Notes: generated by a model from the letters alone, not told the origin. A stretch of 41,970 nucleotides of DNA from Bacillota bacterium (GCA_029239605.1 JARBUO010000017.1:1-41970), one strand, 5' to 3'. Numbered from the stretch's first letter, positions 9,995-17,630 are shown. Translations and numbers: made by a program.

Positions 9995-11431
9995 ATGAGC
10001 ACACTGTATAGCATGACTCCGAAAGAAATTGTAAAAGAGTTGGATAAATATATTATCGGTCAGGACAGCGCCAAAAAATCAGTAGCAGTGGCACTTAGAA
10101 ACCGGTACCGAAGAAGTTTGCTTCCCGAAGAAATGCGGGAAGAGATTACCCCGAAAAACATTCTTATGATGGGACCTACCGGTGTGGGTAAGACTGAGAT
10201 CGCAAGAAGACTTGCAAAACTCATGGATGCCCCCTTTGTAAAGGTGGAAGCTACAAAATTTACAGAGGTTGGATATGTGGGCAGAGATGTGGATTCCATG
10301 GTTCGAGATCTGGTGGAAGCATCCATCCGTATCACCAAACAGAAACGGCTGCAGGAGAAATACTCTATTGCAGAAGAAATCGCTGATGAAAAAATCATAG
10401 AAGCTATTATCCCAGGAAAGAAAAAACCAGCACAGAGTTCCGGTGGAGTGAGAGGGCCTTTTGATTTTATTCTGGGAGGAGGCTTTCAGACCAATCAGAA
10501 CAGCCAGAATCAGATTCCAGGAGCAAAGGATGAAGCCCAGTCAGAAAAGGGCGATGTGGAACTTGCGAGAGAGCAGGTTAGACAGCAACTAAAGGACGGC
10601 CTTCTGGAAGAGCAGTTTATTGAAATCGAGGTCAATGATACCCCAAAGACTAACAATCTTGATCTGGGAAATGAGGGCATGAGCATTGCCATCGGCAATA
10701 TCTTCGGTGATATGATGCCTCAGAAGAAGAAGAACAAGAAGGTTCGCGTAAAGGATGCAAGAAAAATATTGCGGGAACAGGAAGCTCAGAATCTCATCGA
10801 TATGGATCAGGTTACGGTAGAAGCTTTAGAAAATGCTGAGCAAAACGGGATTATATTCATCGATGAAATCGATAAGATTGCTTCTGGTTCCGGCTATCGC
10901 TCCGGTGCTGATGTATCGAGAGAGGGTGTACAAAGAGACATTCTACCCATCGTTGAAGGAAGTGTCATCAATACGAAATATGGCCCTGTCAAAACAGATC
11001 ACGTACTGTTTATTGGGGCTGGAGCTTTCCATATCTCCAAACCAACAGATTTGATCCCCGAACTTCAGGGGCGTTTTCCGATCCGTGTGGAACTGGAAAA
11101 TCTCACAAAGGAAGCTTTTGTTCAGATCTTGACTGTGCCGGAAAATGCGCTGTTGAAGCAGCATAAGATGCTTCTTGAGACAGAAGGAATCAAAGTAACC
11201 TTTACGGATGATGCCGTGGAAGAAATCGCTACAATGGCATTTCTGACCAATGAGCAGACAGAAAACATCGGCGCCCGCAGACTTCACACCGTAATGGAAA
11301 AACTTCTTGAGGAAATCTCTTTCAATATTCCGGAAATGAATGAGGAAGAGATCATCATCGATAAAGAATACGTCAAAGAGAAATTCCTTGACCGAATCCA
11401 TGCAGATGACATCGATCGGTATATCCTGTAA
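9995..11431 (+). CDS. hslU: HslU (ClpY/CodX) AAA+ unfoldase subunit
   Basis: The hexameric AAA+ ATPase that unfolds substrates and feeds them to HslV. Walker A is GPTGVGKT at about residues 55-62, followed by the pore segment [15 protein letters not shown]. The I domain (about 110-240) is rich in glutamine, lysine and glutamate. Walker B is [10 protein letters not shown], and [16 protein letters not shown] supplies the sensor-2 arginines. The C-terminal residues RYIL match the conserved tail that inserts into HslV. Its AAGGGGG ribosome site overlaps the hslV stop, so the two subunits are probably translated together. 478 residues. Confidence 0.98.
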   Translation: MSTLYSMTPKEIVKELDKYIIGQDSAKKSVAVALRNRYRRSLLPEEMREEITPKNILMMGPTGVGKTEIARRLAKLMDAPFVKVEATKFTEVGYVGRDVDSMVRDLVEASIRITKQKRLQEKYSIAEEIADEKIIEAIIPGKKKPAQSSGGVRGPFDFILGGGFQTNQNSQNQIPGAKDEAQSEKGDVELAREQVRQQLKDGLLEEQFIEIEVNDTPKTNNLDLGNEGMSIAIGNIFGDMMPQKKKNKKVRVKDARKILREQEAQNLIDMDQVTVEALENAEQNGIIFIDEIDKIASGSGYRSGADVSREGVQRDILPIVEGSVINTKYGPVKTDHVLFIGAGAFHISKPTDLIPELQGRFPIRVELENLTKEAFVQILTVPENALLKQHKMLLETEGIKVTFTDDAVEEIATMAFLTNEQTENIGARRLHTVMEKLLEEISFNIPEMNEEEIIIDKEYVKEKFLDRIHADDIDRYIL

Positions 11432-11503
11432 TTTAATTGGTATATCAAGTAATAAAGCCGGTATATAATAGTATTAAAAATCAAAGAAATCGAACGTAAA
11501 GCG

Positions 11504-11541
11504 AAAGGCCAGCGTGTTGCTTATTGCAATTGCTGGCCTTT
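11504..11541. terminator. Bidirectional terminator between hslU and the XRE gene
   Basis: AAAGGCCAGC (11504-11513) and GCTGGCCTTT (11532-11541) form a perfect 10-bp stem with A/T-rich flanks. It can end hslU transcripts on the + strand and the XRE transcript on the minus strand. Confidence 0.85.
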
Positions 11542-11546
11542 AATTA

Positions 11547-11732
11547 TTATTCCTCAAGCAGGAAAATGCTTTCAACGGGAAGCTGCAATAACTTAGCAAT
11601 TTTCATCGCTAACTCAAGGGTTGGATTATACTTATTGTTCTCGATTGCATTAATCGTTTGACGGGTTACTCCTAATTGAACAGCCATATCTTCCTCAGAC
11701 TCAGGCAAGGGAATCGTTTCATATGTGGTCAA
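11547..11732 (-). CDS. Short XRE-family regulator, probably N-terminally truncated
   Basis: The last ~46 of 61 residues are a clean Cro/CI-type helix-turn-helix of the small YozG-like class: MAVQLGVTRQTINAIENNKYNPTLEL..., ending ESIFLLEE. Related proteins start with a basic segment and a first helix (K-x-R-I-x-E-L-R-x-x-x-x-x-S/T-Q-E-E-L-A). Here that part is replaced by an odd TTYETIPLPESEED. The start would be TTG 11732 with no ribosome binding site, and an in-frame TAA lies just upstream. In another frame an ATG AAA CGA (near 11720) gives only a short peptide. It is likely a decayed gene, or the first helix was lost by a small deletion. It sits between hslU and codY, which are adjacent in Bacillus. 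Confidence 0.55.
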   Translation of the reverse strand: MTTYETIPLPESEEDMAVQLGVTRQTINAIENNKYNPTLELAMKIAKLLQLPVESIFLLEE

Positions 11733-11841
11733 ACGAAGAAATTACAATTGTGTATTTGGAGCCGTCAGCCTTTGAAATCAGCGGTGTTCGTCCGAATTGT
11801 GCAGAATGATGAAACTTTTTTGAACAATCAAAAAAATCTAT

Positions 11842-11869
11842 TTTACATTAGTAATATTTCATATATAAT
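11842..11869 (+). promoter_or_regulatory. Probable sigma-A promoter of codY
   Basis: TTTACA (11842-11847), a 16-bp spacer and TATAAT (11864-11869). Transcription would start near 11876, giving a leader of about 108 nt that contains the tandem repeats at 11894-11949. Confidence 0.65.
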
Positions 11870-11893
11870 GATTATACAATTGGATTAATATTT

Positions 11894-11949
11894 AACAATC
11901 ACGATACAACAATCATGATTTAACAATTACAATTCAACAATCACTATTT
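11894..11949 (+). repeat. Four tandem 14-bp repeats in the codY leader
   Basis: The units are AACAATCACGATAC, AACAATCATGATTT, AACAATTACAATTC and AACAATCACTATTT (11894, 11908, 11922 and 11936). The period is exactly 14 bp and AACAAT is invariant. They do not match the CodY box (AATTTTCWGAAAATT). They lie downstream of the predicted transcription start, so they would be in the RNA as well as in DNA. Confidence 0.85.
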
Positions 11950-11983
11950 TAAATAATGAGAATAAATAATAATGGAGGATTTT

Positions 11984-12763
11984 ATGGAAAGGGATATACT
12001 TACTAAGGTAAGAAAGCTGAACTGGGTACTCCAGGAAAGCGCTTCCGGCGTCTTTTCGTTCAATGACCTTTGCGGGATTTTGAGCGATCTGATGGATGCA
12101 AATGTTTACATTGCCAATAAAAGAGGAAAGGTTATAGGCGTTCATTACAAGATAAAATCGGACAGCTCTACCATCACCGATCCAGAAACAGGGAGTGAAA
12201 AGTTCCCCAATGAGTACAACGAAGCTTTGCTTAAGGTCGTTGAGACAGAGGCTAACCTAAAGGCCGAGGAAGCACTGGAAATCTTTAAGTACGACTACGA
12301 TACCTATGATAAGCTGCACACGATCATACCGATCCTTGGCGGCGGTCAGAGGCTGGGAACCTTGATAGTGACCCGCTATAAACCGGAATTCACTGATGAG
12401 GATCTTGTATTGGGAGAATATGGCGCAACCGTTGTAGGTCTCGAAATTCAACGGCGGAAAACCCTCGAAATCGAAGAGGATGCAAGAAAGAGAGCAGTGG
12501 TACAAATGGCTATTGGAACACTGTCTTACTCGGAAATCGAAGCGGTTCAGCAGATTTTTGCAGAGCTAAAGGGTACAGAAGGTCTTCTTGTTGCAAGTAA
12601 AATTGCTGACAGATCAGGCATCACCCGGTCAGTTATCGTCAATGCATTGCGTAAGCTTGAGAGTGCCGGTGTCATTGAATCCCGTTCTCTCGGAATGAAG
12701 GGAACGCATATCAAGATCCTGAATGGGAAGTTCATGGAAGAGCTGGATAAGCTGGAAGTATAA
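11984..12763 (+). CDS. codY: GTP- and branched-chain-amino-acid-sensing global repressor CodY
   Basis: CodY represses or activates many genes in response to GTP and branched-chain amino acids. The N-terminal GAF domain covers about 1-155. [14 protein letters not shown] and [11 protein letters not shown] match it well. The C-terminal winged helix-turn-helix ([20 protein letters not shown] through [14 protein letters not shown]) is almost invariant in the family. ATG 11984 is preferred to ATG 11972 because GGAGG (11974-11978) lies 5 bp upstream of it. 259 residues is the normal size. It follows hslVU as in B. subtilis, but separated by the XRE gene and with its own promoter. Confidence 0.97.
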   Translation: MERDILTKVRKLNWVLQESASGVFSFNDLCGILSDLMDANVYIANKRGKVIGVHYKIKSDSSTITDPETGSEKFPNEYNEALLKVVETEANLKAEEALEIFKYDYDTYDKLHTIIPILGGGQRLGTLIVTRYKPEFTDEDLVLGEYGATVVGLEIQRRKTLEIEEDARKRAVVQMAIGTLSYSEIEAVQQIFAELKGTEGLLVASKIADRSGITRSVIVNALRKLESAGVIESRSLGMKGTHIKILNGKFMEELDKLEV

Positions 12764-12869
12764 TCAGTTTGGATTACTTGAAGTATAATCAGGCAGGATT
12801 AACTGCAGGTTTCAAGCCTTCTGTTTTTCCTGATTCAATGATAAATTTTACTTAAATAATAAAATATAG

Positions 12870-12898
12870 TGTCAAATCTACCCCAAGTATCATATTCT
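12870..12898 (+). promoter_or_regulatory. Possible sporulation (sigma-E-like) promoter inside the terminator
   Basis: GTCAAAT (12870-12876), a 14-bp gap and CATATTCT (12891-12898) loosely resemble sigma-E -35 and -10 elements (the -10 consensus is close to CATACAnT). The -10 lies in the hairpin loop, and transcription would start within the right arm. Tentative. Confidence 0.35.
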
Positions 12899-12919
12899 AA
12901 AGTACTTGGGGGTTTTTTT
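12881..12919 (+). terminator. Terminator hairpin directly abutting the yunB start codon
   Basis: CCCCAAGTA (12881-12889) and TACTTGGGG (12903-12911) form a perfect 9-bp stem, followed by G and seven T (12913-12919), immediately before ATG 12920. It can end codY transcription. The right arm is also the G-rich ribosome binding site of yunB, so readthrough RNA would hide that site. Confidence 0.85.
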
Positions 12920-13597
12920 ATGAAACAGAGAAGAAAGAGAGACAAGCGGAAAAGCATAAAATGGTTTGTTTGCCTGGTACTGCTTTTAGTTCTGGCTGTC
13001 TATAGTGCTGTTTTCACAGAAAAAATTATAAAGCCCAACTTGGCAGCCATAGCCGAGGTCAAGGTCAAATCCATGATGACCAGAATCGTAAATGAGGCTG
13101 TCCGTGAACAGTTTGTGAGTGATGCAGACGTTAAGGGTCTGTTAACGATTAAAACGGATCAGGAAGGCAATATTACCTATGTGGAATCAAATACCACAGC
13201 GATGAATGCTCTGGCAACGAATCTGACGCAGGCTGTGCAGAATCAATATAAATGGGAAGATGCATCCATGTTGCGCGTTCCTGCCGGAAGTATTCTGGGA
13301 AGTCAGATTTTATCCCAATTCGGCCCTTACGTTACCCTTAAGGTACTTCCTATTGGAACATCCAAAGTCAATTTTAAAACAGAGTTTGAGAGCATGGGGA
13401 TCAATCAGACCAAATACAAGGTTTACCTTGTAATGGACAGTCAGGCAAGGGTTCTGGCACCATTCTCCATCAATAATATCGATGTACAGAATACCATTCT
13501 TATCGCAGAAGCAATTATTGTCGGCGAGGTTCCCAATTCTTATATCAACGTACCGCCTGGTTCGGCAATGGATGCTACAAACTTTTTCTCTGAATGA
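12920..13597 (+). CDS. yunB: Sporulation protein YunB
   Basis: A YunB-family protein, a mother-cell sporulation product in Bacillus under sigma-E control. The N-terminus is strongly basic (KQRRKRDKRKS), followed by one membrane helix (about 13-33). The outer domain shows family features: TRIVNEAVREQF, MLRVPAGSILGSQILSQFGP (PLGQVTGNSLLGNLGP in Bacillus), LPIGTSKVNFKTEFES-x-GINQTKY and EAIIVGEVPNSYINV. ATG 12920 has GGGGG 7 bp upstream. The frame also extends back to a GTG at 12869, but that would place coding sequence across the terminator. 225 residues. Its presence implies an endospore former. Confidence 0.9.
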   Translation: MKQRRKRDKRKSIKWFVCLVLLLVLAVYSAVFTEKIIKPNLAAIAEVKVKSMMTRIVNEAVREQFVSDADVKGLLTIKTDQEGNITYVESNTTAMNALATNLTQAVQNQYKWEDASMLRVPAGSILGSQILSQFGPYVTLKVLPIGTSKVNFKTEFESMGINQTKYKVYLVMDSQARVLAPFSINNIDVQNTILIAEAIIVGEVPNSYINVPPGSAMDATNFFSE

Positions 13598-13727
13598 TTC
13601 TGGTACTCTGCACGATTTATGGTATACTAATCACAGGCAATCTTTGGATTGCTATTTTCTGAGGCACGTATGGCCGTTAAATAAACAGGCAGGTGCGCTC
13701 TGATGAAGAAAATAAAGGAGTACAGAT

Positions 13728-15008
13728 TTGAGATTTACAGACGATAATATGGTCGTGCAGGATGAGGCATACCGTGCAATTTTAGCGGGAGTCCAGCTTG
13801 ACGAAGATATTTCCTACTCCATGAAAGAACTTTGGGCCCTGGCAGAAGCAGCCGGAGTCGACGTGGCAGGGGAAATGATACAAAATAAGGAAAGACCCAA
13901 CACCGCAACCTATATCGGTAAGGGCAAAGTGGACGAGCTTGCAGAACTCTGCCGGAACATGGAAGTAGATACCGTTATTTTCAACGATGAGTTGTCTGGT
14001 ATGCAGCTTAGAAATCTGGAAGAGAGGCTTGATGTCAGAGTCATCGATAGAACCATTTTGATTCTTGACATCTTTGCTTCAAGAGCCGTATCCCGGGAAG
14101 GGAAACTGCAGGTTGAACTCGCGCAGCTTCAATATCGAATGCCGAGGCTCACCGGATTTGGCAAATCTCTATCCAGACTAGGCGGTGGAATCGGCACCAG
14201 AGGTCCTGGTGAAAAGAAGCTGGAAACCGACCGCAGGCACATCAGCAAAAGGATGGATGAAATCAAGCGGGAATTAGCGGAAGTGAAAAGCAACAGGACC
14301 ACCCAGAGAGCAAGACGCCAGAAGAATGAAATTCCGGTGGTTGCACTGGTTGGTTATACAAATGCAGGCAAATCAGCATTGATGAACCGGCTTTTAGCTC
14401 TTACGGAGAAAGAAGAAAAAAGTGTATTTGAAAAGGATATGCTCTTTGCAACGCTGGATACTGCACAGAGAAATGTTAAGTTAGAGACGAACCAAGAATT
14501 CATTTTGGTTGACACAGTAGGCTTTGTCAGCAAGCTTCCTCATTCCCTTGTTAAGGCTTTTAAGGCCACCTTGGAGGAAGTGAACTATGCAGACCTGCTG
14601 CTTCATGTTGTGGATGCATCCTATCCGGATCATGATTTCCATATCAGTGTGACCAATAAAGTACTAAAGGAAATCGGTGCAGCAGATAAAGATCGGCTGA
14701 TGATTTATAATAAGATTGATATTGCAGAAGAAATCAGCCTGCCAAGCAATGGAGAAGAAAATCTTTATATTTCGGCTACCCGAGGGGACAATATCGATCA
14801 ACTCATCAATCGAATCAAAGAAAAGATCTTTTCTGACAGAACCGTAGTCAAAATGCTGATTCCGTATGATCGCGGTGATATTTCATCCTACCTTTGTGAA
14901 AAAGGACGTGTAGATTCTATGGAATATCAAAATGATGGCACTTATTTTGTAGTTGAGATATCCAAAATGGATTATGGAAGACTCCAGCAATTCATTCTGT
15001 CAGAATGA
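13728..15008 (+). CDS. hflX: Ribosome-associated GTPase HflX
   Basis: HflX binds the 50S subunit and splits stalled or hibernating 70S ribosomes. The N-terminal domain (about 1-190) contains TYIGKGKVDEL, DRTILILDIFASRAVSREGKLQVELAQLQY and the glycine-rich LSRLGGGIGTRGPGEKKLE. The G domain has G1 VGYTNAGKSALMN, G3 DTVGFVSKLPH and G4 YNKID. Length 426. TTG 13728 is chosen as start because AAAGGAG (13714-13720) is 7 bp upstream; the next ATG (13749) has no such site. An extended -10 (TGGTATACT) occurs upstream near 13620-13628 without a good -35. Confidence 0.95.
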   Translation: MRFTDDNMVVQDEAYRAILAGVQLDEDISYSMKELWALAEAAGVDVAGEMIQNKERPNTATYIGKGKVDELAELCRNMEVDTVIFNDELSGMQLRNLEERLDVRVIDRTILILDIFASRAVSREGKLQVELAQLQYRMPRLTGFGKSLSRLGGGIGTRGPGEKKLETDRRHISKRMDEIKRELAEVKSNRTTQRARRQKNEIPVVALVGYTNAGKSALMNRLLALTEKEEKSVFEKDMLFATLDTAQRNVKLETNQEFILVDTVGFVSKLPHSLVKAFKATLEEVNYADLLLHVVDASYPDHDFHISVTNKVLKEIGAADKDRLMIYNKIDIAEEISLPSNGEENLYISATRGDNIDQLINRIKEKIFSDRTVVKMLIPYDRGDISSYLCEKGRVDSMEYQNDGTYFVVEISKMDYGRLQQFILSE

Positions 15009-15119
15009 ACCAGTATAAATGTGCTCCGGAAAGATACCATGGTTCAGAAGAATCAGGTGTGGTGAATATGCTTCTATTGAAAGGGCAAAGACGTGCATTT
15101 ACGGGATGAGGAGGTTCTT

Positions 15120-15749
15120 GTGATTAAATACAAAACAGTGATAAAAGAAGCAGAAGTCGAACAAATTATTGATAAATCACGATTTATTGGACATGTTAAG
15201 CCAGTTGAATCACGAGAGGAAGCGGAAGACTTCATACTCGAAATACGCGGGAGGCACAGATCTGCAACCCATAATGTACCTGCTTTTGTAATAGGTGAGC
15301 AGTTCCAGCTTCAGTGGGCAAGCGATGACGGTGAGCCCCAGGGGACTTCCGGTGCTCCCATGGTACAGATGCTGGTAAAAGAAGGCATCACTAATTTAGT
15401 ACTTGTCATCACAAGATATTATGGTGGGATCAAATTGGGTACAGGCGGATTAGTTAGAGCCTATACCGGGACTGCAAAGCTTGCATTGGAAGCAGGGGAG
15501 ATCTGTGAAGTAAAAGAGCTGGATGAGCTTAAGGTTCGTCTGGACTATACATTTTACGGCAAACTACAGAATCTTTCTTTAAATGGCAATTTTGAAGTCG
15601 GAAATGCTGTTTTTGAGGATGCTGTTGTGGCAGATCTTGTCATGGAACCGGAAAACAAGGAAGAAATTAAGATGATGCTATCCAATCTAACAGGGGGAAA
15701 AGCCTTGATTTTAGGGGAAAACAGACGATTGGCAAAAGTCAAGTCCTAA
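15120..15749 (+). CDS. yigZ: YigZ/IMPACT family protein
   Basis: A YigZ/YvyE family protein of 209 residues. The N-terminal UPF0029/IMPACT domain carries SRFIGHVKPVES, ATHNVPAFVIGE, ASDDGEPQGTSGAPM and LVLVITRYYGGIKLGTGGLVRAY, which are the family hallmarks. A small C-terminal ferredoxin-like DUF1949 domain follows. The molecular function is uncertain; related eukaryotic IMPACT affects translational control through GCN1. GTG 15120 is preferred to the upstream GTG 15093 because GAGGAGG (15108-15114) is 5 bp away. It precedes the tRNA array. Confidence 0.93.
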   Translation: MIKYKTVIKEAEVEQIIDKSRFIGHVKPVESREEAEDFILEIRGRHRSATHNVPAFVIGEQFQLQWASDDGEPQGTSGAPMVQMLVKEGITNLVLVITRYYGGIKLGTGGLVRAYTGTAKLALEAGEICEVKELDELKVRLDYTFYGKLQNLSLNGNFEVGNAVFEDAVVADLVMEPENKEEIKMMLSNLTGGKALILGENRRLAKVKS

Positions 15750-15787
15750 ATGAAAAGTAAAATTTAGCAGAAAAACAAAATTTCCCG

Positions 15788-15816
15788 TTGACATTAAAAA
15801 ATTCCTATGCTAAGAT
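15788..15816 (+). promoter_or_regulatory. Sigma-A promoter at the head of the tRNA array
   Basis: TTGACA (15788-15793), a 17-bp spacer and TAAGAT (15811-15816), with a TG extension in TATGCTAAGAT. The same string CTATGCTAAGATAATA recurs upstream of corrinoid gene 2 (near 21493). Confidence 0.85.
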
Positions 15817-15850
15817 AATAAAGCGCTCAAGAGAGAGCGAAAACGAACGT

Positions 15851-15925
15851 TCCAAGGTAGCTCAATGGTGGAGCACTCGGCTGTTAACCGATAGGTTGTG
15901 GGTTCGAGCCCCACCCTTGGAGCCA
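15851..15925 (+). tRNA. tRNA-Asn (GTT)
   Basis: Acceptor stem TCCAAGG/CCTTGGA, anticodon loop CTGTTAA with anticodon GTT, T-arm GGTTCGAGCCCC, encoded CCA. Confidence 0.97.
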
Positions 15926-15964
15926 AGTTAAAAAAGAAGAAAATAAAAAAATAAAAAATAAGTG

Positions 15965-15993
15965 TTGACACGGAAGTTAAAACAGTGTATAGT
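15965..15993 (+). promoter_or_regulatory. Second tRNA-array promoter
   Basis: TTGACA (15965-15970), a 17-bp spacer and TATAGT (15988-15993), directly upstream of tRNA-Val. Confidence 0.85.
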
Positions 15994-16028
15994 AAATAAA
16001 TGTGTCAACCAATTAGTAAGCAAGCTTC

Positions 16029-16104
16029 GGGCGCATAGCTCAGCTGGGAGAGCACCTGCCTTACAAGCAGGGGGTCATAGGTTCGAGCCCTATTGCGCCC
16101 ACCA
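16029..16104 (+). tRNA. tRNA-Val (TAC)
   Basis: Acceptor GGGCGCA/TGCGCCC, anticodon loop CTTACAA, T-arm with GGTTCGAGCCC, encoded CCA. Confidence 0.97.
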
Positions 16105-16152
16105 ATTTCAACAAACCAAGCTTGCTGACAAGAGATTGTCACCCTTAAAAAC

Positions 16153-16229
16153 GGTCCGGTAGTTCAGTTGGTTAGAATGCCAGCCTGTCACGCTGGAGGT
16201 CGTCGGTTCGAGCCCGATCCGGATCGCCA
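16153..16229 (+). tRNA. tRNA-Asp (GTC)
   Basis: Acceptor GGTCCGG/CCGGATC with one G-U pair, anticodon loop CTGTCAC, T-arm GGTTCGAGCCC, encoded CCA. Confidence 0.97.
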
Positions 16230-16247
16230 TTTTAAAAATATTGATTA

Positions 16248-16322
16248 GCTGGTGTGGCTCAACGGTAGAGCAGCTGATTTGTAATCAGCAGGTTGGGGGT
16301 TCGATTCCCTCCACCAGCTCCA
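16248..16322 (+). tRNA. tRNA-Thr (TGT)
   Basis: Acceptor GCTGGTG/CACCAGC, anticodon loop TTTGTAA with anticodon TGT, T-arm GGGTTCGATTCCC, encoded CCA. Its 3' end is duplicated 156 bp downstream, and its T-arm has an inverted copy at 16341-16354. Confidence 0.97.
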
Positions 16323-16328
16323 ATAAAA
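16304..16328 (+). repeat. Direct repeat copy 1 (3' end of tRNA-Thr plus flank)
   Basis: A 25-bp sequence covering the end of the T-arm, acceptor strand, CCA and AATAAAA flank. It matches 16460-16484 at 24 of 25 positions. Confidence 0.9.
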
Positions 16329-16459
16329 TAAGATAATAGAAGGGAATCGAACCCGAAAGGGCTCGAGCGCATGGAGAAAGTCCGGTGGACTTTTGAAAAG
16401 CGAGAGGTTCTAGCTGACTGAAAAGGAGGCGAAGAACGGCGGATGTGGAGCAGACGCCA
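16329..16459. other. Hairpin-rich insert between duplicated tRNA-Thr 3' ends
   Basis: This 131-bp insert is not a tRNA and has no plausible ORF. It contains AGGGAATCGAACCC (16341-16354), the exact reverse complement of the tRNA-Thr T-arm region 16297-16310. It also contains CCC-gaaa-GGG (16352-16361), the perfect hairpin AAAGTCC-ggt-GGACTTT (about 16378-16394), and GGCG/CGCC arms around 16428-16458. If transcribed with the array it would fold strongly and could compete with tRNA-Thr folding. Confidence 0.6.
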
Positions 16460-16484
16460 ATTCCTTCCACCAGCTCCAATAAAA
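16460..16484 (+). repeat. Direct repeat copy 2 (3' end of tRNA-Thr plus flank)
   Basis: The second copy of the 25-bp sequence, 156 bp after the first, without a tRNA body in front of it. Confidence 0.9.
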
Positions 16485-16511
16485 AACTTTGAAAAAATAC
16501 TAATAAAAAAC

Positions 16512-16540
16512 TTGACAAATTTTGCTGAATATTCTATAAT
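16512..16540 (+). promoter_or_regulatory. Third tRNA-array promoter
   Basis: TTGACA (16512-16517), a 17-bp spacer and TATAAT (16535-16540): full consensus. It drives the segment starting with tRNA-Tyr. Confidence 0.92.
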
Positions 16541-16606
16541 AATCAAGCGGTCAAAAACAAAATGGGAATTATCGGTTCCCGATATACCTTGAAAAATCAA
16601 TAATTT

Positions 16607-16691
16607 GGAGGGATTCCCGAGTGGCTAAAGGGGGCGGACTGTAAATCCGTTAGCTGAGCTTTCGGTGGTTCGAATCCACCTCCCTCCACCA
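16607..16691 (+). tRNA. tRNA-Tyr (GTA)
   Basis: Acceptor GGAGGGA/TCCCTCC, anticodon loop CTGTAAA, long variable arm typical of type II tRNA, encoded CCA. Confidence 0.97.
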
Positions 16692-16696
16692 AACAT

Positions 16697-16771
16697 GCGG
16701 AAGTGGCTCAGGGGTAGAGCATCGCCTTGCCAAGGCGAGGGTCGCGAGTTCGAATCTCGTCTTCCGCTCCA
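16697..16771 (+). tRNA. tRNA-Gly (GCC)
   Basis: Acceptor GCGGAAG/CTTCCGC, anticodon loop TTGCCAA, T-arm AGTTCGAATCTC, encoded CCA. Confidence 0.97.
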
Positions 16772-16776
16772 ATTCT

Positions 16777-16850
16777 GCGGATGTCGTACAATGGTAGTAC
16801 TTCAGCCTTCCAAGCTGATAGCGCGGGTTCGATTCCCGCCATCCGCTCCA
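16777..16850 (+). tRNA. tRNA-Gly (TCC)
   Basis: Acceptor GCGGATG/CATCCGC, anticodon loop CTTCCAA, T-arm GGTTCGATTCCC, encoded CCA. Confidence 0.97.
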
Positions 16851-16876
16851 TATTCTCATTTACACTAGCATAATTT

Positions 16877-16953
16877 GGGCTCATAGCTCAGCTGGATAGA
16901 GCATCGGCCTTCTAAGCCGTGTGTCCGGGGTTCGAATCCCTGTGGGCTCGCCA
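16877..16953 (+). tRNA. tRNA-Arg (TCT)
   Basis: Acceptor GGGCTCA/TGGGCTC with G-U pairs, anticodon loop CTTCTAA, T-arm GGTTCGAATCCC, encoded CCA. Confidence 0.96.
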
Positions 16954-16968
16954 AATTTTTTTTGAGAA

Positions 16969-17044
16969 TGGGGTATAGCCAAGCCGGTAAGGCAACGGAC
17001 TTTGACTCCGTCATTCGTAGGTTCGAGTCCTGCTACCCCAGCCA
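16969..17044 (+). tRNA. tRNA-Gln (TTG)
   Basis: Acceptor TGGGGTA/TACCCCA, anticodon loop CTTTGAC, T-arm GGTTCGAGTCC, encoded CCA. Confidence 0.97.
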
Positions 17045-17048
17045 ATAG

Positions 17049-17124
17049 GACCCATTAGCTCAGTCGGTAGAGCACTTGACTTTTAATCAAGGTGTCCCGC
17101 GTTCGAATCGCGGATGGGTCACCA
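17049..17124 (+). tRNA. tRNA-Lys (TTT)
   Basis: Acceptor GACCCAT/ATGGGTC, anticodon loop CTTTTAA, T-arm CGTTCGAATCGC, encoded CCA. Confidence 0.97.
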
Positions 17125-17155
17125 ATAACTCTGAAGGATAGTAGAACCTAACGAT

Positions 17156-17244
17156 GGAGAGGTGTCCGAGCGGTTTAAGGAGCTGGTCTTGAAAACCAGT
17201 GACTCCGAAAGGGGCCGTGGGTTCGAATCCCACCCTCTCCGCCA
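17156..17244 (+). tRNA. tRNA-Ser (TGA)
   Basis: Acceptor GGAGAGG/CCTCTCC, anticodon loop CTTGAAA, long serine-type variable arm, encoded CCA. Confidence 0.97.
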
Positions 17245-17272
17245 CGTATATATAGAGGAATCGACCAACCAT

Positions 17273-17364
17273 GGAGAAGTACTCAAGCAGGCTCAAGAGG
17301 ACGGTTTGCTAAACCGTTAGACCGGGTAACTGGTGCATGGGTTCGAATCCCATCTTCTCCGCCA
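17273..17364 (+). tRNA. tRNA-Ser (GCT)
   Basis: Acceptor GGAGAAG/CTTCTCC, anticodon loop TTGCTAA, long variable arm, encoded CCA. Confidence 0.97.
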
Positions 17365-17367
17365 CAT

Positions 17368-17443
17368 AGGGGCATAGCTCAGTTGGTAGAGCAGTGGTCT
17401 CCAAAACCACGTGCCGTGGGTTCAAGTCCTACTGCCCCTGCCA
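17368..17443 (+). tRNA. tRNA-Trp (CCA)
   Basis: Acceptor AGGGGCA/TGCCCCT, anticodon loop CTCCAAA, discriminator G, encoded CCA. Confidence 0.97.
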
Positions 17444-17467
17444 ATTTAAAAGAGATTTAGCTGGTTG

Positions 17468-17544
17468 CGGGGTGTAGCGCAGCTTGGTAGCGCAACTGGT
17501 TTGGGACCAGTGGGCCGCGGGTTCAAATCCTGCCACCCCGACCA
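17468..17544 (+). tRNA. tRNA-Pro (TGG)
   Basis: Acceptor CGGGGTG/CACCCCG, anticodon loop TTTGGGA, discriminator A, encoded CCA. Confidence 0.97.
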
Positions 17545-17553
17545 TAATAGCAG

Positions 17554-17630
17554 GGGCCATTAGCTCAGTTGGTCAGAGCATCCGGCTCATAACCGGCAGG
17601 TCCGGGGTTCAAGTCCCTGATGGCCCACCA
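17554..17630 (+). tRNA. tRNA with CAT anticodon (elongator Met, or Ile2 with modified C)
   Basis: Acceptor GGGCCAT/ATGGCCC, anticodon loop CTCATAA, encoded CCA. The first base pair is G-C, which excludes initiator tRNA (C-A mismatch). The CTCATAA loop resembles Bacillus Ile2 rather than Bacillus elongator Met, but sequence alone does not settle it. Confidence 0.9.

Noticed and set aside
11894..11949. Tandem repeats considered as a CRISPR array or CodY boxes
   Set aside because: There are no spacers between the 14-bp units and no match to the CodY consensus.
16259..17296. Minus-strand frames of 69-113 codons across the tRNA array (with motifs like GNRTPN, GFEPT and ERKTRFELA)
   Set aside because: These are the familiar antisense translations of tRNA genes, not proteins.
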